From contig NZ_AP031496.1 in the NCBI RefSeq assembly GCF_042850945.1, positions 2,666,001 through 2,730,000 on the forward strand: DNA of 64,000 nt. Reading direction: 5' to 3'. This DNA is from Halioxenophilus aromaticivorans (lineage in GTDB: Bacteria > Pseudomonadota > Gammaproteobacteria > Pseudomonadales > Cellvibrionaceae). Under the pieces are notes generated by a model. The model searched no databases. It worked only from the letters and a program-made list of their open reading frames with translations, and was not told where the DNA came from. A program made the translations under genes and the position numbers. This document shows positions 1 to 8,981 of this stretch, one piece after another (the first letter of the stretch is position 1; every line of letters begins with the position of its first letter).

Positions 1-127
1 GGGATGCAGCGCGGTGGACATCACCTTAAAAGACGGTGTTGAAAAGACGCTGATAGAGCGTGTACCGGAGCTAGCCGGTGTAAAAGACTCCACTGACCAT
101 ACGGATACCACCAACGCTTACTACTAG
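1..127 (+). CDS. nfuA: Fe/S biogenesis protein NfuA, C-terminal end (partial)
   Basis: Only the last 41 codons are in the window, read from base 2. The visible peptide begins GCSAVDITLKDGVEKTL and ends with a Tyr-Tyr pair before a TAG stop. This matches the end of the Nfu domain of NfuA, which carries a 4Fe-4S cluster and delivers it to apo-proteins, especially under oxidative stress or iron limitation. The cluster ligands are a CxxC pair. The Cys visible at the start fits the second of these, so the first is probably just outside the window. The A-type domain and most of the Nfu domain lie upstream of base 1. Identity rests on this short C-terminus, so confidence is good but not complete. 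Confidence 0.8.
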   Translation, partial: GCSAVDITLKDGVEKTLIERVPELAGVKDSTDHTDTTNAYY

Positions 128-163
128 GTACCAAAAGTGCTCTAAGTATCAAAAGTACTCAGC
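128..163. repeat. Two imperfect 18-bp tandem units directly after nfuA
   Basis: Units at 128-145 and 146-163 share GTAYCAAAAGTRCTC, with two mismatches over the first 15 bases. The first unit starts on the base after the nfuA stop codon. No known repeat family is recognised. It could be a local duplication or part of the nfuA 3' untranslated region. Confidence 0.5.
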
Positions 164-185
164 GCTAGAGCCCGATGACAGAGAG

Positions 186-206
186 CCCCGGCGCGATGTG
201 CCGGGG
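186..206 (+). terminator. Hairpin downstream of nfuA
   Basis: A perfect 7-bp GC-rich stem (CCCCGGC at 186-192, GCCGGGG at 200-206) closes a 7-nt loop, about 60 nt after the nfuA stop. The T-tract that follows is poor, so this is a terminator-like hairpin, not a textbook terminator. It also lies downstream of the leftward gene at 239-613 and could serve both transcripts. Confidence 0.4.
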
Positions 207-238
207 TTGAGCCCATGGGTAGATGCTTTGAAGGGCGT

Positions 239-613
239 TTAGTCGTCGAGCGGAATGCTGTGCTGTAGAAGGGTTTCCAGGAATGGGGTGGTAGCAGCCA
301 GATTGTCGGTAGGGGGAGCCAGTTTCGGCCCTTTCGCAGTCCAGTAAAGATTAAAACGCTGGTATTCGTTATTGCCGAAATGGTCTGGTGTTACCGTGAC
401 TATCTCCAGGGCGCTTTGCTCCAAAAGCATGTCATCGGCCATTAAAGGGATGAGTTCCTTAACTGCACGATTTTCATCCAAGGGTGCTGGGCTCACTAGA
501 AATACGTAATCTCTATCCATCAATCCTGCCAACCGAATGCTGCACGAGGGGATCCAATCTTCCTCGTAATCCTGCATTTGGGACGTATCATTACCTTGCC
601 ACTGCTCGCTCAT
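239..613 (-). CDS. Hypothetical protein, 124 aa
   Basis: I do not recognise this gene. It encodes a 124-aa soluble protein with no signal peptide or membrane segment. The N-terminus is acidic and polar (an EQWQGND start, then a YEEDW patch), followed by mixed alpha/beta-like sequence. The start is supported by a good ribosome-binding site (AGGAGCAGGGAAA) just before the ATG. It is a single gene facing nfuA tail to tail, and aroG follows in the same direction after a gap of about 270 bp. No function is proposed. Confidence 0.6.
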   Translation of the reverse strand: MSEQWQGNDTSQMQDYEEDWIPSCSIRLAGLMDRDYVFLVSPAPLDENRAVKELIPLMADDMLLEQSALEIVTVTPDHFGNNEYQRFNLYWTAKGPKLAPPTDNLAATTPFLETLLQHSIPLDD

Positions 614-846
614 TTTCCCTGCTCCTATTGATCAAAGGCACAGTAGCCCCAACCGAGGCTGGTTAGGGTTGCTAAGTCCGTGCTGCGAAAGCTTAAGCTT
701 TAAGAAACTAACAATTTTAATAGACGATCACTACTGGCTATATAAAACCTAATTAATAAGCGGTCGTATTATCGGTATGAACTGCACGCCAGGTTGATTT
801 GGGTGCCGACTAAAGTCGATGATCATGACGTTAAAAAGTGCAAAGT

Positions 847-876
847 GGCGCCGAAATGTTGATAAGTTCCGGCGCC
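847..876 (-). terminator. Probable aroG terminator
   Basis: GGCGCC at 847-852 pairs with GGCGCC at 871-876, extended by GAA/TTCC with one bulge, in a hairpin that starts 9 nt beyond the aroG stop. On the minus strand the stem is followed after a few bases by a short T-run (CACTTTTTAAC). The position and structure suit an intrinsic terminator of aroG. The T-run being set back lowers confidence. Confidence 0.5.
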
Positions 877-884
877 AGGAGGGG

Positions 885-1949
885 TTAGCGAGAAGGCAGG
901 ATGTCTTTTAGAGAGTCGCGCATCTTTAACAGTGACTGCTCGGTGGTATCCCAGTCGATGCATTTGTCGGTGATGGACACGCCATATTTCAAATCGGATA
1001 ATTTCTCAGGGATAGCCTGATTACCGGCGCCAATGTTACTTTCAATCATCAAACCGATAATAGACTTATTGCCTTCGATAATTTGATTGGTTGCGTTCTC
1101 GATCACAAGCGGCTGCAGCTCGTGGTTTTTATTCGAGTTGGCGTGAGAACAGTCAATCATAATGTTCTCGGTAAGGCCGGCCTTAGCCAATTCTTTTTCG
1201 CACATGGCAACACTCACTGAGTCGTAGTTCGGCTTGCCGTTGCCCCCGCGCAGCACAACGTGGCCATAGGAGTTGCCGCGTGTGTGAATTACCGATACTT
1301 GTCCGTCGCTGTTAATGCCCAGGAATCGATGTGGATTGGCGGTGGACTGGAGGGCGTTAATAGCTACGGTGAGCCCGCCGTCAGTGCCATTTTTAAAGCC
1401 CACGGCGGATGACAAACCACTGGCCATTTCGCGGTGTGTTTGAGACTCGGTGGTGCGCGCGCCAATGGCCGACCAGCTGATCAAATCTTGCATATATTGT
1501 GGCGATATTGGATCCAGCGCTTCGGTGGCAGTGGGCAGGCCGAGCTCGGCAATGTCTAGCAGCAACTTACGGCCGATGTGCAAGCCTTCGTCGATTTTAA
1601 ACGAATCGTTAATGTAAGGATCGTTGATCAGACCTTTCCAGCCAACGGTGGTGCGAGGCTTTTCAAAATACACCCGCATTACAATAAACAGTGTGTCGTC
1701 AACCTTTGCGGCTAGCGTCTTCAGGCGCGCGGCATAGTCCATGGCTGCGTCGACATCGTGAATCGAACACGGCCCGATAACCACCATCAAACGGTGATCT
1801 TTGCGGTCTAGGATGTCACGAACGGTATTGCGGCCATTCTGCACGGTGTCCAGAGCGTCTCCGGCCAGCGGCAGCTCCTGTTTAATACCGTTGGGTGTCA
1901 CCAACAGCTCCTGTGATACTACGTTCAAATCGTCTATAGCTTGGCTCAT
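885..1949 (-). CDS. aroG: 3-deoxy-7-phosphoheptulonate synthase (DAHP synthase, type I)
   Basis: DAHP synthase condenses phosphoenolpyruvate with erythrose 4-phosphate, the first step of the shikimate pathway to aromatic amino acids, folate and quinones. The protein has 354 aa, the usual length for the AroF/G/H family. Diagnostic motifs are GPCSIHD (residues 59-65) and MRVYFEKPRTTVGWKG (91-106), which bind phosphoenolpyruvate and the metal. Which amino acid inhibits it cannot be told reliably from sequence alone, so the symbol is by family. It is a single leftward gene, with a terminator-like hairpin after its stop and a 300-bp gap upstream. I found no convincing TyrR-type operator or leader peptide in that gap. 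Confidence 0.93.
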   Translation of the reverse strand: MSQAIDDLNVVSQELLVTPNGIKQELPLAGDALDTVQNGRNTVRDILDRKDHRLMVVIGPCSIHDVDAAMDYAARLKTLAAKVDDTLFIVMRVYFEKPRTTVGWKGLINDPYINDSFKIDEGLHIGRKLLLDIAELGLPTATEALDPISPQYMQDLISWSAIGARTTESQTHREMASGLSSAVGFKNGTDGGLTVAINALQSTANPHRFLGINSDGQVSVIHTRGNSYGHVVLRGGNGKPNYDSVSVAMCEKELAKAGLTENIMIDCSHANSNKNHELQPLVIENATNQIIEGNKSIIGLMIESNIGAGNQAIPEKLSDLKYGVSITDKCIDWDTTEQSLLKMRDSLKDILPSR

Positions 1950-2255
1950 ACTGGTGCCTGTTTTTGCTTTTTAATAATAGTGTTGCTGTGTGTTTTCTAC
2001 TCGTCATCAAGAATCCGCCTAAAATCGGTGTTCTTAATCGGGGGAGGCTAAACACTGGGGGCATACGGACGTTTTGCAAGTCAACGGCCAAGTAAAGTGG
2101 GTGAGGCCACTACCTCTGGCTTCGCTTAATGGCTTGGGCTTAGCCGTCACCACATCAGCGCCAGGCCGCACGGGCTTGGGGCATACGTCTTAAATGCTCC
2201 ATAGGGCTAGCATAATAATCCAATTTGCGGATGGATATTAACCCCTTATGGCCAT
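1950..2255. other. Intergenic gap between addA-like gene and aroG
   Basis: This 306-bp gap holds the upstream region of aroG and the downstream region of the helicase gene, both leftward. No pair of -35/-10 boxes stands out and there is no strong hairpin. A 69-codon leftward frame from 2091 overlaps the aroG start and has no convincing ribosome-binding site, so I do not count it as a leader peptide. Confidence 0.5.
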
Positions 2256-5200
2256 TTAGTTGTCGCAAGTGTCAGTGGCCACCGTGTGAAGTTGATCAAT
2301 TAACGGGAAATACAGCGCCGTAACTACTGGTGTGGCGGGTTCCATGGTTTGGAACAGATTTGCGTATTTGCTGAGTTGTGGCTGGTAGTGCGCAGCCTCG
2401 CGTTGAAAAAACGCTTCCAGGCTTTCCTCCGCGAAGGGTTGGCTGGTTTTGTAATCGATGATCCAACGCTTGCCGTCGTCGATGAAGGTGCGGTCGACGA
2501 TGTAGAGTTTGTCGTTTATTGCGTCGATCAATTCTAATTCGCAGGCGGCGTCTTGGCGTTGGCTGCTAAGCAACCAGCGGGCGTTACTGGATTGAAGCAG
2601 TTGCTGGGCAATGCGCACGATGTCTCTACTGAGCTGTTTGGTCTCAAAGGCACCAGCCTGCTGGAGCCAGGCGGCAACGGCCGCTCGGTAATCGTCTAGG
2701 GCGTCTGCTTGCCAATGTTCTATGCCTTGCTGGGCCATAATCTCTAGTAGCTGATGCAAGGCGGTGCCGAACGCGCGGGCTACTTTGTTTTTGTAGGGTG
2801 CTAAATCCGGGGTGTTATCTTCGTCGTGATATTCCTGGCCTCGGTAATCGGCCAGTATCGCATCATGCTCCGGTATAGCCATATCACGTAACTGAGTTTG
2901 TCTTATTTTGTGCCAATCTGCCGGCGCTGTGCCGGGCGTTTTCCGGTTGTCTATGTCGACGGATGGGTGCAAGACCTGCATTTGCTCGCGGAAGATTGGC
3001 CAAATAGACGCCACAAGAGTATTGGCGGTGGGCTCCTTCGGCTGGTCGTTTTTGTCGTCCCAGTTCAATTGCGCCAGTAAATGCAGCTGTTTAATGGCTC
3101 GGGTGCAACCCACATACAAGAGCCGCACGGCTTCGTAGCGATTTTTAATTTTCTGCTCTTCATCTAAGAAGCGATACAAGCTCGGCGCTTTTTTATCCGT
3201 ATTGGTGTCGATGGGGGCCATCAATAAAACGCTGTTGCCTTGGTGATCCAGGCGATTTTGCCAATACAGGAGCTCCTTATCGTCGGCGCGTGAGCCCTTA
3301 TCCAGGGCTGGAATAATAACGTGGTCGAACTCTAGTCCCTTGGATTTGTGCATGGTCATGACATGCAAATTACCATCGGCACCCGCCGCTGGTGCCGCGT
3401 AGAGTTTATCCATAGCCAAATGAAACCCTTGCCAGTCGGTGAGGTAGCCGCCATCGTCGTAATTTTCCAATAACTGCCAAAAGGCTTGGATATTGTTCAA
3501 GTCGCTGGCAAAGGTCAGCCCACCCGCACCATTCAGTGCAGCCCAAACTCGCTCTACCCAAACCCGCAGGCGATGACGTCGTCTCTGCTGCCACGCAATG
3601 GTAAACACGTTTTGTAGCTGGGTTAGGCGCAGGCGTGTGGTGGGTTGCAATGGTTGCGCTGCAAAATCGGCGTTGATAAGCCAATCTATAAACAACGGAT
3701 AGCGTGGAATTTTTGCCTGGAAAGACTCGGATACGATCAGTAATTCCTCCGGCGACAGCGCCGCCCAGGGGGATCGGAGAATTGCAAACCAGGCCAAGCT
3801 GTCGCTGGGGCGCAACAGTGCTTTGGTCAGCGACAGTAGATCAATAATGGCCTGGCGTTTTGCTAGTGGTTCTATGTCTGTGGCCTGCGGAATTAATCCT
3901 GCCTCGGATAGAGCTGCGTTAATGTCGTTCAGGTGGCCTCGGCCGCGTACCAGAATAGCGATGCTGTCGTTGGGACTTTTGGCTCGAGTTTGTTTAACAA
4001 TATCGACCACGATTTGCGCTTCGCTGTTGCGCGAACCTGCCTCGTCCTGGTTTTGCACTAGGCCATAACAGTGTACGGGGGCAATATAATGTGCGGCACT
4101 ATCGGCATCTTTAAAGGCGACGGCATGGTTGTACGTTACTGCACCGCGAGCAATATCGTCTTCAGCGGGGAAGGCGATATTAAAGGCGTTATTCACCCAG
4201 TCGACAACGCCGGCATCACTGCGGAAATTGGTCGTCAGCGCGCGAGCATCGGGTTTAATATCGCCAATACCATTGGCTTTTACCTCTAAAAATAAACCCA
4301 CGTCTGCGCCACGAAACCCGTAGCAAGACTGCATGCCGTCGCCAACTAAAAACAAAGTGCGACCATCACCCGGCTGCCAGCCCGCTGTCAGTCGGGTCAG
4401 TAGGTCTAGTTGAATTTGCGATGTGTCTTGGAATTCGTCCACCAAAATATGTCGAATTTGATGGTCGAGTCGAAGTAGGATTTCTGAGATGTCTTCTGGG
4501 TCCAGTGCAGACACTGCCGCCTGGCTGATCTCTGTGAAGTCTACCGCGCTAATTTGGGCAAAATGGGTTTTTAAATGTCCCACCAATAACGGCAAGAGCA
4601 GCGTCAAGTGCTCCAAAAATTGCCAGGCATTATCGGGGTAGTGGTTTGGTGGAAGGCGTTTTATTAAAGCCAGTTGAGACTCCAAGCCCTCACAGGCATG
4701 GGCTGCTTGCAGCACTTCATTGGCGAGTATTTTATAGGGTTCTACCGCGTCCTTTTCGGCTTTAGTTTTACCTGCTGGCAGGCCAGTTTTTTTATCGAAC
4801 TTTTTGCGGTAGCTGCCTGTGGCGGTGAGTAGTAATTCAGCAACTGCCCGCCAGCTATTAAGTGCCTGGGCTTCATTCGGCGGCAGGTCGTCTAGTGATG
4901 CTAGCTCGGCAATGGCGCTGTCACTTCCGGCTTGGCGAAGGTTGTTGCCGCAATAATTTGCCAGCCGAATTAGGTCGCCGGCAAAGGGCAGGCACAGGTT
5001 TCGGCACACCGTAAGTTCATCGCAAATAAGCTGATTGATATTGTCTTCGAGCAGCTCTCGGCGATCTCGACTGGACACGACCAGCGGCAACCATTGATCG
5101 CGTTTTTGCAGCAAAAGGTAAAATAGATCTTCCAGCCGCTGGGTGTTGCCATCCAAAGATAACAGCAGTTGCTTCAGCGCTTTGTGATAAACGCTGGGTG

Positions 5201-5699
5201 GTTTTTCCAGCCATTGCAGAGTATCTCTGGCCGCTTGTCGATAGGCCTGCTCGGGCAAGTCCAAATTGCCCAGGCCAACACCCACGCCAGCGGCCATGGG
5301 CAATTGGTTGGTGATTGAACGACAAAAGCCATCTATGGTGGTGATTTTTAACCGGGCCGGGTTATTAAGTAGCTGCCAATTAAAGCGTTGGTCTTGTTCC
5401 AATGCAGCGCGGGCAAGTTGCCAGGTTTTACCGCCATTGGCGTCCTCGGGGCAGGCATTGGCGGAGCAGTGTTCCAGCGCCGAAATAATTCGTTGCCGCA
5501 TTTCTGCAGCGGCTTTGCGAGTAAAGGTAATACACACAATTGCCTCTGGGTTCTCCACCGTAGCGAGTAAGGCAAGTGTACGTTGCGTCAATAAGCTGGT
5601 TTTGCCCGAGCCTGCCGGGGCTGTTACCACAAACGATTTATGCACAGCAATGCACGCGTCGCGCACCGCCTGATCTTCAGGGAATTTTTGCTCAAGCAT
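2256..5699 (-). CDS. addA: UvrD/Rep-family helicase with C-terminal nuclease domain (AddA-like)
   Basis: This 1147-aa protein is built like AddA/RecB. A superfamily-1A helicase has the Walker A PAGSGKT (28-34), ITFTRKAA (57-64), Walker B DEFQDT (421-426), GDGMQSCYGFRGA (about 453-465), TNFRS (490-494) and a motif V region reading MTMHKSKGLEFD. A C-terminal PD-(D/E)xK nuclease follows, with VDR (1068-1070) and DYKTSQ (1082-1087). Such enzymes resect double-strand breaks for RecA loading. The start codon overlaps the end of the next gene upstream, which encodes an AddB-like nuclease, by 8 bp, so the two are probably translationally coupled and form one complex. Gammaproteobacteria often carry RecBCD instead, and whether this genome also has it cannot be seen. 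The symbol is assigned by architecture. No LexA-type box was found upstream of the pair. Confidence 0.8.
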   Translation of the reverse strand: MLEQKFPEDQAVRDACIAVHKSFVVTAPAGSGKTSLLTQRTLALLATVENPEAIVCITFTRKAAAEMRQRIISALEHCSANACPEDANGGKTWQLARAALEQDQRFNWQLLNNPARLKITTIDGFCRSITNQLPMAAGVGVGLGNLDLPEQAYRQAARDTLQWLEKPPSVYHKALKQLLLSLDGNTQRLEDLFYLLLQKRDQWLPLVVSSRDRRELLEDNINQLICDELTVCRNLCLPFAGDLIRLANYCGNNLRQAGSDSAIAELASLDDLPPNEAQALNSWRAVAELLLTATGSYRKKFDKKTGLPAGKTKAEKDAVEPYKILANEVLQAAHACEGLESQLALIKRLPPNHYPDNAWQFLEHLTLLLPLLVGHLKTHFAQISAVDFTEISQAAVSALDPEDISEILLRLDHQIRHILVDEFQDTSQIQLDLLTRLTAGWQPGDGRTLFLVGDGMQSCYGFRGADVGLFLEVKANGIGDIKPDARALTTNFRSDAGVVDWVNNAFNIAFPAEDDIARGAVTYNHAVAFKDADSAAHYIAPVHCYGLVQNQDEAGSRNSEAQIVVDIVKQTRAKSPNDSIAILVRGRGHLNDINAALSEAGLIPQATDIEPLAKRQAIIDLLSLTKALLRPSDSLAWFAILRSPWAALSPEELLIVSESFQAKIPRYPLFIDWLINADFAAQPLQPTTRLRLTQLQNVFTIAWQQRRRHRLRVWVERVWAALNGAGGLTFASDLNNIQAFWQLLENYDDGGYLTDWQGFHLAMDKLYAAPAAGADGNLHVMTMHKSKGLEFDHVIIPALDKGSRADDKELLYWQNRLDHQGNSVLLMAPIDTNTDKKAPSLYRFLDEEQKIKNRYEAVRLLYVGCTRAIKQLHLLAQLNWDDKNDQPKEPTANTLVASIWPIFREQMQVLHPSVDIDNRKTPGTAPADWHKIRQTQLRDMAIPEHDAILADYRGQEYHDEDNTPDLAPYKNKVARAFGTALHQLLEIMAQQGIEHWQADALDDYRAAVAAWLQQAGAFETKQLSRDIVRIAQQLLQSSNARWLLSSQRQDAACELELIDAINDKLYIVDRTFIDDGKRWIIDYKTSQPFAEESLEAFFQREAAHYQPQLSKYANLFQTMEPATPVVTALYFPLIDQLHTVATDTCDN

Positions 5700-8418
5700 T
5701 GTGGCTAACCTCCGCGGACCAAAGACGGAAGTTGTCGTTTATTTCTTGCAGCCGGTTGATGCCTAGGTAATCGGTTTGGTATTGCACGGTGGCGTTGTCG
5801 TATATGTGGTTATAGGTGATGCCGCTTTTGAATTCGGCCACGGTTCGGTTTAGGTCTGCTAGCCAGTTGGCTTTCAGCGTTGGCCAATCGGTTTCGGCGA
5901 TTTTCTCCGCTTTTTGGACCCCAGTAATATCCACAGAGAGTTCACCAACGCCATCGAATTTTTGCTGTTTGCCATTCACTACGGCGAAACTGACTGCGGC
6001 TATTTGTTCTGGCCAAAAGCAGGCATAGAGAGGCAGTTGCGGTGCCACTAAGCGTTCGGGTCGCCATTGTTTACTGGAGCTGGTGGCGCCGGATTTATAA
6101 TCTAAAATAACGTATTCTTGCTCGCCGGTTTGATCAATGCGGTCAAACTGCAGCTTAAAAATTATGCCTTGAATATCAGCTTCAATGGCTTGTTCGATTT
6201 GCGTGACGTTAAAATCCGGGCGTGTTTTTTCCACCGCTAGCCATTGATTTATGATGGCGGTTTGCCGTTCCTGCTCGACTAATTTTCGCTCCGGGGTTAA
6301 TTGCTCGTGCTGGCCTGGTAGGTTTTCTATGGCGTCGGCCACGCAGCGGCTAATTAGCCTTACTAGGTTTTCTTCATCGAGTTGTAGCAGATTTTCTTGG
6401 CAGTTTACTTGTTGCCAAAAGCTGGCCAAAGCCGCGTGGGTTATTTGTCCTCGCAAGCTGGCCGAAAGATGGTGTTCGATGGCCGGAATAGGGCGCAAGT
6501 TAAGGCGATAACGACAAAACGCATTAAAGGGCATCGCTGCTTGCCATTGGATGACCGATACGCCACCGGACTGCTGTTGCTTTGCGGTGTTTATGGACGG
6601 TGCCGTGGCACAGTCCACCCAGCTATGGGTGCTGGTGGCGAACCAGTTGGCGGTGAGTTGCTGCCAGTCGGTTTTGGGAGGCTCTGGCTGTTGTTCACAT
6701 AATAAGGGTAGGTCGTTTATTAATCCGCTGGGGTTTAGTTCGCTTTCCCCGTCGGTTTCACTGCTGGAAAACACCACCGTTGGCGCGCAGTGTTTCAGGC
6801 GCTGGGTAAGGGATTGTGCGTACTCCAATTGTTTACCGGCGCTGGCATTGGGCATATTGTGTTGGCGCTGTAGCTCTATCGGTAGCAGCGGGTTAGGAGA
6901 AGGCGGTGGTGGCCAAGTTTGATTGTCGCAATTTAATACCCAACAATAGTCGAAATTCAATGCGGCACCCTCTAACGCCCCCAAAATTTGAATGGGAGAA
7001 TCCGGTGTTTTTGCTTGGAAGGGTGTGCTTTGAGCTAATTTAAGCAGCTCGGCTAGACCATCTTCGAAGCTCAGCCTACTGCGAACCAAAGTGGTACTGG
7101 TAAATTCCTCAAGCAAGCTCTGAAATTGGCTGACTTGCTGGTATTCCACACTGTCCAATCGTCGCCGGCCGGGCCAACCAAGCTGCTGCAAGGTGGACAG
7201 CAGAAAATCCATCCATTGGCTAGGCGCTGCAGCCGACCTATGCAGTCGTATTTGCTGGTCAATATCGAGCATAGTAGGTAAAAGTTCGGAGTTTTCTGTT
7301 TGCTCCAATGCGCGTCTGAGCATGGTGCTCGAGATAAACTCCTTGGGGTATTGATATAGGCGGTTTAGCGCATGGCCGGCTTCTACGGCATGGTCACAGG
7401 CTATCCAAAAAGGCGACGAAAGCAGCGCGCAAGCGCTATCGAAAGGTATTTGGCCAGACATCCATTTTAGTAAGGCAAAGGCATCAGCGATAACCGGTGC
7501 GCTGGCCAGTGGGGTGCCCGCGGAAAAGTTAAACGGTAGGGTGTATCTTGGCTGGTTAATATCGTAAACGGTTAGTTCAAATGTTTCGCTAAAGATTTGC
7601 TCTATCTCATTGCGGATTTGCCCTAGGTTGGGGGCGATAATGCCAATAATCACATCGCTGTCGTCGGCTAAAATCTTTTTTGACCAAGCGGATGCAGCGG
7701 CTATCTCAGTTGCGCGATTCGGCCAGCGTTGTTGGCTTAGGCTTTGTTTTGGTTGTGCACTTGGGGCGTGCTCAACGAGTTTGTTTGCAGCTGTCTGTAA
7801 CAAGCAATGTGTTAGAGGAGCGATATCGTCGAAGCCGAGCAGGTGCAGCTCCGTCAGAGTTGCTAGCTCGCCGTTTTGCAACGCGTGCAGCAATATTTCT
7901 TGTTTCTGTTCGGGAATTAACCAGCGGTTGCTTTTTAACTGTTCATCAAAACGGCGAAACCATTTTTGAAAAAGCCCGTGTACCGGATCGTTATCGCTGC
8001 ATTGGCCTACGCCCAATTGCCATAACATCAGGTTTCGATAGGCCGCATCAGCTTGGGCATAGAGTTGATCGGTTTTTACCAGCGGTAGGGCGTCGATGTC
8101 TGCGTCAATAATGGTTTTCCACAGCGCTAGCCGCTGCGCCGAATTTAATACCACACACTGCGTTACTTCGGCGATGCCTGCGCGCAGTAATTGTTGCCAT
8201 TGATGGTCGATCCAGGTGTTGATGCTGTACAGGGCAGGAGCTTTTATTACTTGCTGGTGTTGGCATGTGGCTTGCGCATATGCAGCGCGCATCTTTGCGC
8301 ATTGTCTTGCATTGGCCGTGATTATGGTTTGGCCATTTTCTAATAGCGTATAAAACGGTTTTATGTCAAAAAGCGCCGGCAAAGGTATCCCCTTATTAAA
8401 CACAGCCACAAAGGCCAT
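5692..8418 (-). CDS. addB: PD-(D/E)xK nuclease-family DNA repair protein (AddB-like)
   Basis: This 908-aa protein precedes and overlaps the AddA-like helicase by 8 bp. Its C-terminus holds a PD-(D/E)xK nuclease signature: FDRID (758-762), LDYKSG (772-777) and a downstream QLPLYA helix. The long N-terminal part is consistent with the inactivated helicase fold of AddB; I see no intact Walker A. AddB proteins of Firmicutes hold a 4Fe-4S cluster through one Cys before and three Cys after the nuclease core. Here one Cys precedes it (NAFCRYR) but only one follows (YACFW), so a standard cluster seems to be missing. It probably belongs to the proteobacterial 'probable DNA repair protein' branch of AddB. 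Its expected partner is the helicase encoded directly downstream. Confidence 0.75.
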   Translation of the reverse strand: MAFVAVFNKGIPLPALFDIKPFYTLLENGQTIITANARQCAKMRAAYAQATCQHQQVIKAPALYSINTWIDHQWQQLLRAGIAEVTQCVVLNSAQRLALWKTIIDADIDALPLVKTDQLYAQADAAYRNLMLWQLGVGQCSDNDPVHGLFQKWFRRFDEQLKSNRWLIPEQKQEILLHALQNGELATLTELHLLGFDDIAPLTHCLLQTAANKLVEHAPSAQPKQSLSQQRWPNRATEIAAASAWSKKILADDSDVIIGIIAPNLGQIRNEIEQIFSETFELTVYDINQPRYTLPFNFSAGTPLASAPVIADAFALLKWMSGQIPFDSACALLSSPFWIACDHAVEAGHALNRLYQYPKEFISSTMLRRALEQTENSELLPTMLDIDQQIRLHRSAAAPSQWMDFLLSTLQQLGWPGRRRLDSVEYQQVSQFQSLLEEFTSTTLVRSRLSFEDGLAELLKLAQSTPFQAKTPDSPIQILGALEGAALNFDYCWVLNCDNQTWPPPPSPNPLLPIELQRQHNMPNASAGKQLEYAQSLTQRLKHCAPTVVFSSSETDGESELNPSGLINDLPLLCEQQPEPPKTDWQQLTANWFATSTHSWVDCATAPSINTAKQQQSGGVSVIQWQAAMPFNAFCRYRLNLRPIPAIEHHLSASLRGQITHAALASFWQQVNCQENLLQLDEENLVRLISRCVADAIENLPGQHEQLTPERKLVEQERQTAIINQWLAVEKTRPDFNVTQIEQAIEADIQGIIFKLQFDRIDQTGEQEYVILDYKSGATSSSKQWRPERLVAPQLPLYACFWPEQIAAVSFAVVNGKQQKFDGVGELSVDITGVQKAEKIAETDWPTLKANWLADLNRTVAEFKSGITYNHIYDNATVQYQTDYLGINRLQEINDNFRLWSAEVSHNA

Positions 8419-8512
8419 TTGGGGCTAGAGTATAACGACTTATTGGCGCAGGGGAGTAGCCAGAACCTTAAGGACGAATTTTAGCGATAAGGGAATGGGG
8501 AATATCGGCGAG

Positions 8513-8537
8513 CCGAGCCCTAAAACTTCGGGCTCGG
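8513..8537 (-). terminator. Hairpin downstream of the small secreted-protein gene
   Basis: A perfect 8-bp stem (CCGAGCCC at 8513-8520, GGGCTCGG at 8530-8537) with a 9-nt loop lies about 60 nt past the stop of the leftward gene at 8596-8889 and before addB. There is no T-run on the minus strand, so an intrinsic terminator is only possible. Confidence 0.4.
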
Positions 8538-8595
8538 ATAGCTTGGCAGGTGGTGCTTGCCGCTGTACTGCTGGCTCAGAGGCTTGCGTGACAAA

Positions 8596-8889
8596 TTACT
8601 TGGAAGCCATGCGCTGTTTAAAGTCGCGTACCGCATTGTTGAATTTTCCGGCGATGGATTCCATTTCGGAAACCATAGCATTGTGCTTACGATCATTACG
8701 TATGCAGCCAAGGTAATCGTTGGCCGCTTTCATATACGCTTGTACATCGTTCTTGGCCTTAACCATTTGCGGTGTCACTGCTTGTGCGGCATCCGGCACG
8801 ACTGGTGCGTCCGGTCGGCTACAGGACCAAGCAGCGTTGGTAATCATTAAGCCGCCGATTAAGGCGCAAGTTTTAATGGTGCACTTCAT
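8596..8889 (-). CDS. Small secreted/periplasmic protein, unknown function
   Basis: The start is placed at the ATG ending at base 8889 because an AGGGAG ribosome-binding site lies 8 nt ahead of it. An upstream ATG at 8910 lacks one. The 97-aa product begins MKCTIKTCALIGGLMITNAAWS, a short basic region and hydrophobic stretch typical of a signal peptide, with likely cleavage near AWS-C. It does not match a standard lipobox. The mature part of about 75 aa is mostly helical and polar, with one Cys after the leader and a second in YLGCIRND, which could form a disulfide. No known domain is recognised. It lies alone between murI and addB. Confidence 0.6.
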   Translation of the reverse strand: MKCTIKTCALIGGLMITNAAWSCSRPDAPVVPDAAQAVTPQMVKAKNDVQAYMKAANDYLGCIRNDRKHNAMVSEMESIAGKFNNAVRDFKQRMASK

Positions 8890-8981
8890 TGAGTCTTTCT
8901 CCCTGAGCAAAGGTGCAAAGTGTTAATCTTTGCCATTGAAATTAGCACAAGGATTTCGGGTTCGCCTGGGATGAGAGTTTT

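Noticed and set aside
1882..2091. 69-codon frame before aroG as a possible leader peptide
   Set aside because: It overlaps the aroG coding region, has no run of aromatic residues, and no terminator/antiterminator pair is seen.
5266..5673. 135-codon plus-strand frame opposite the AddA-like gene
   Set aside because: It is a shadow of the conserved Walker A region; the true coding strand is clear from motifs.
8419..8595. SOS (LexA) operator upstream of the AddAB-like pair
   Set aside because: I looked for CTG-N10-CAG type sites in the upstream gap and saw none.
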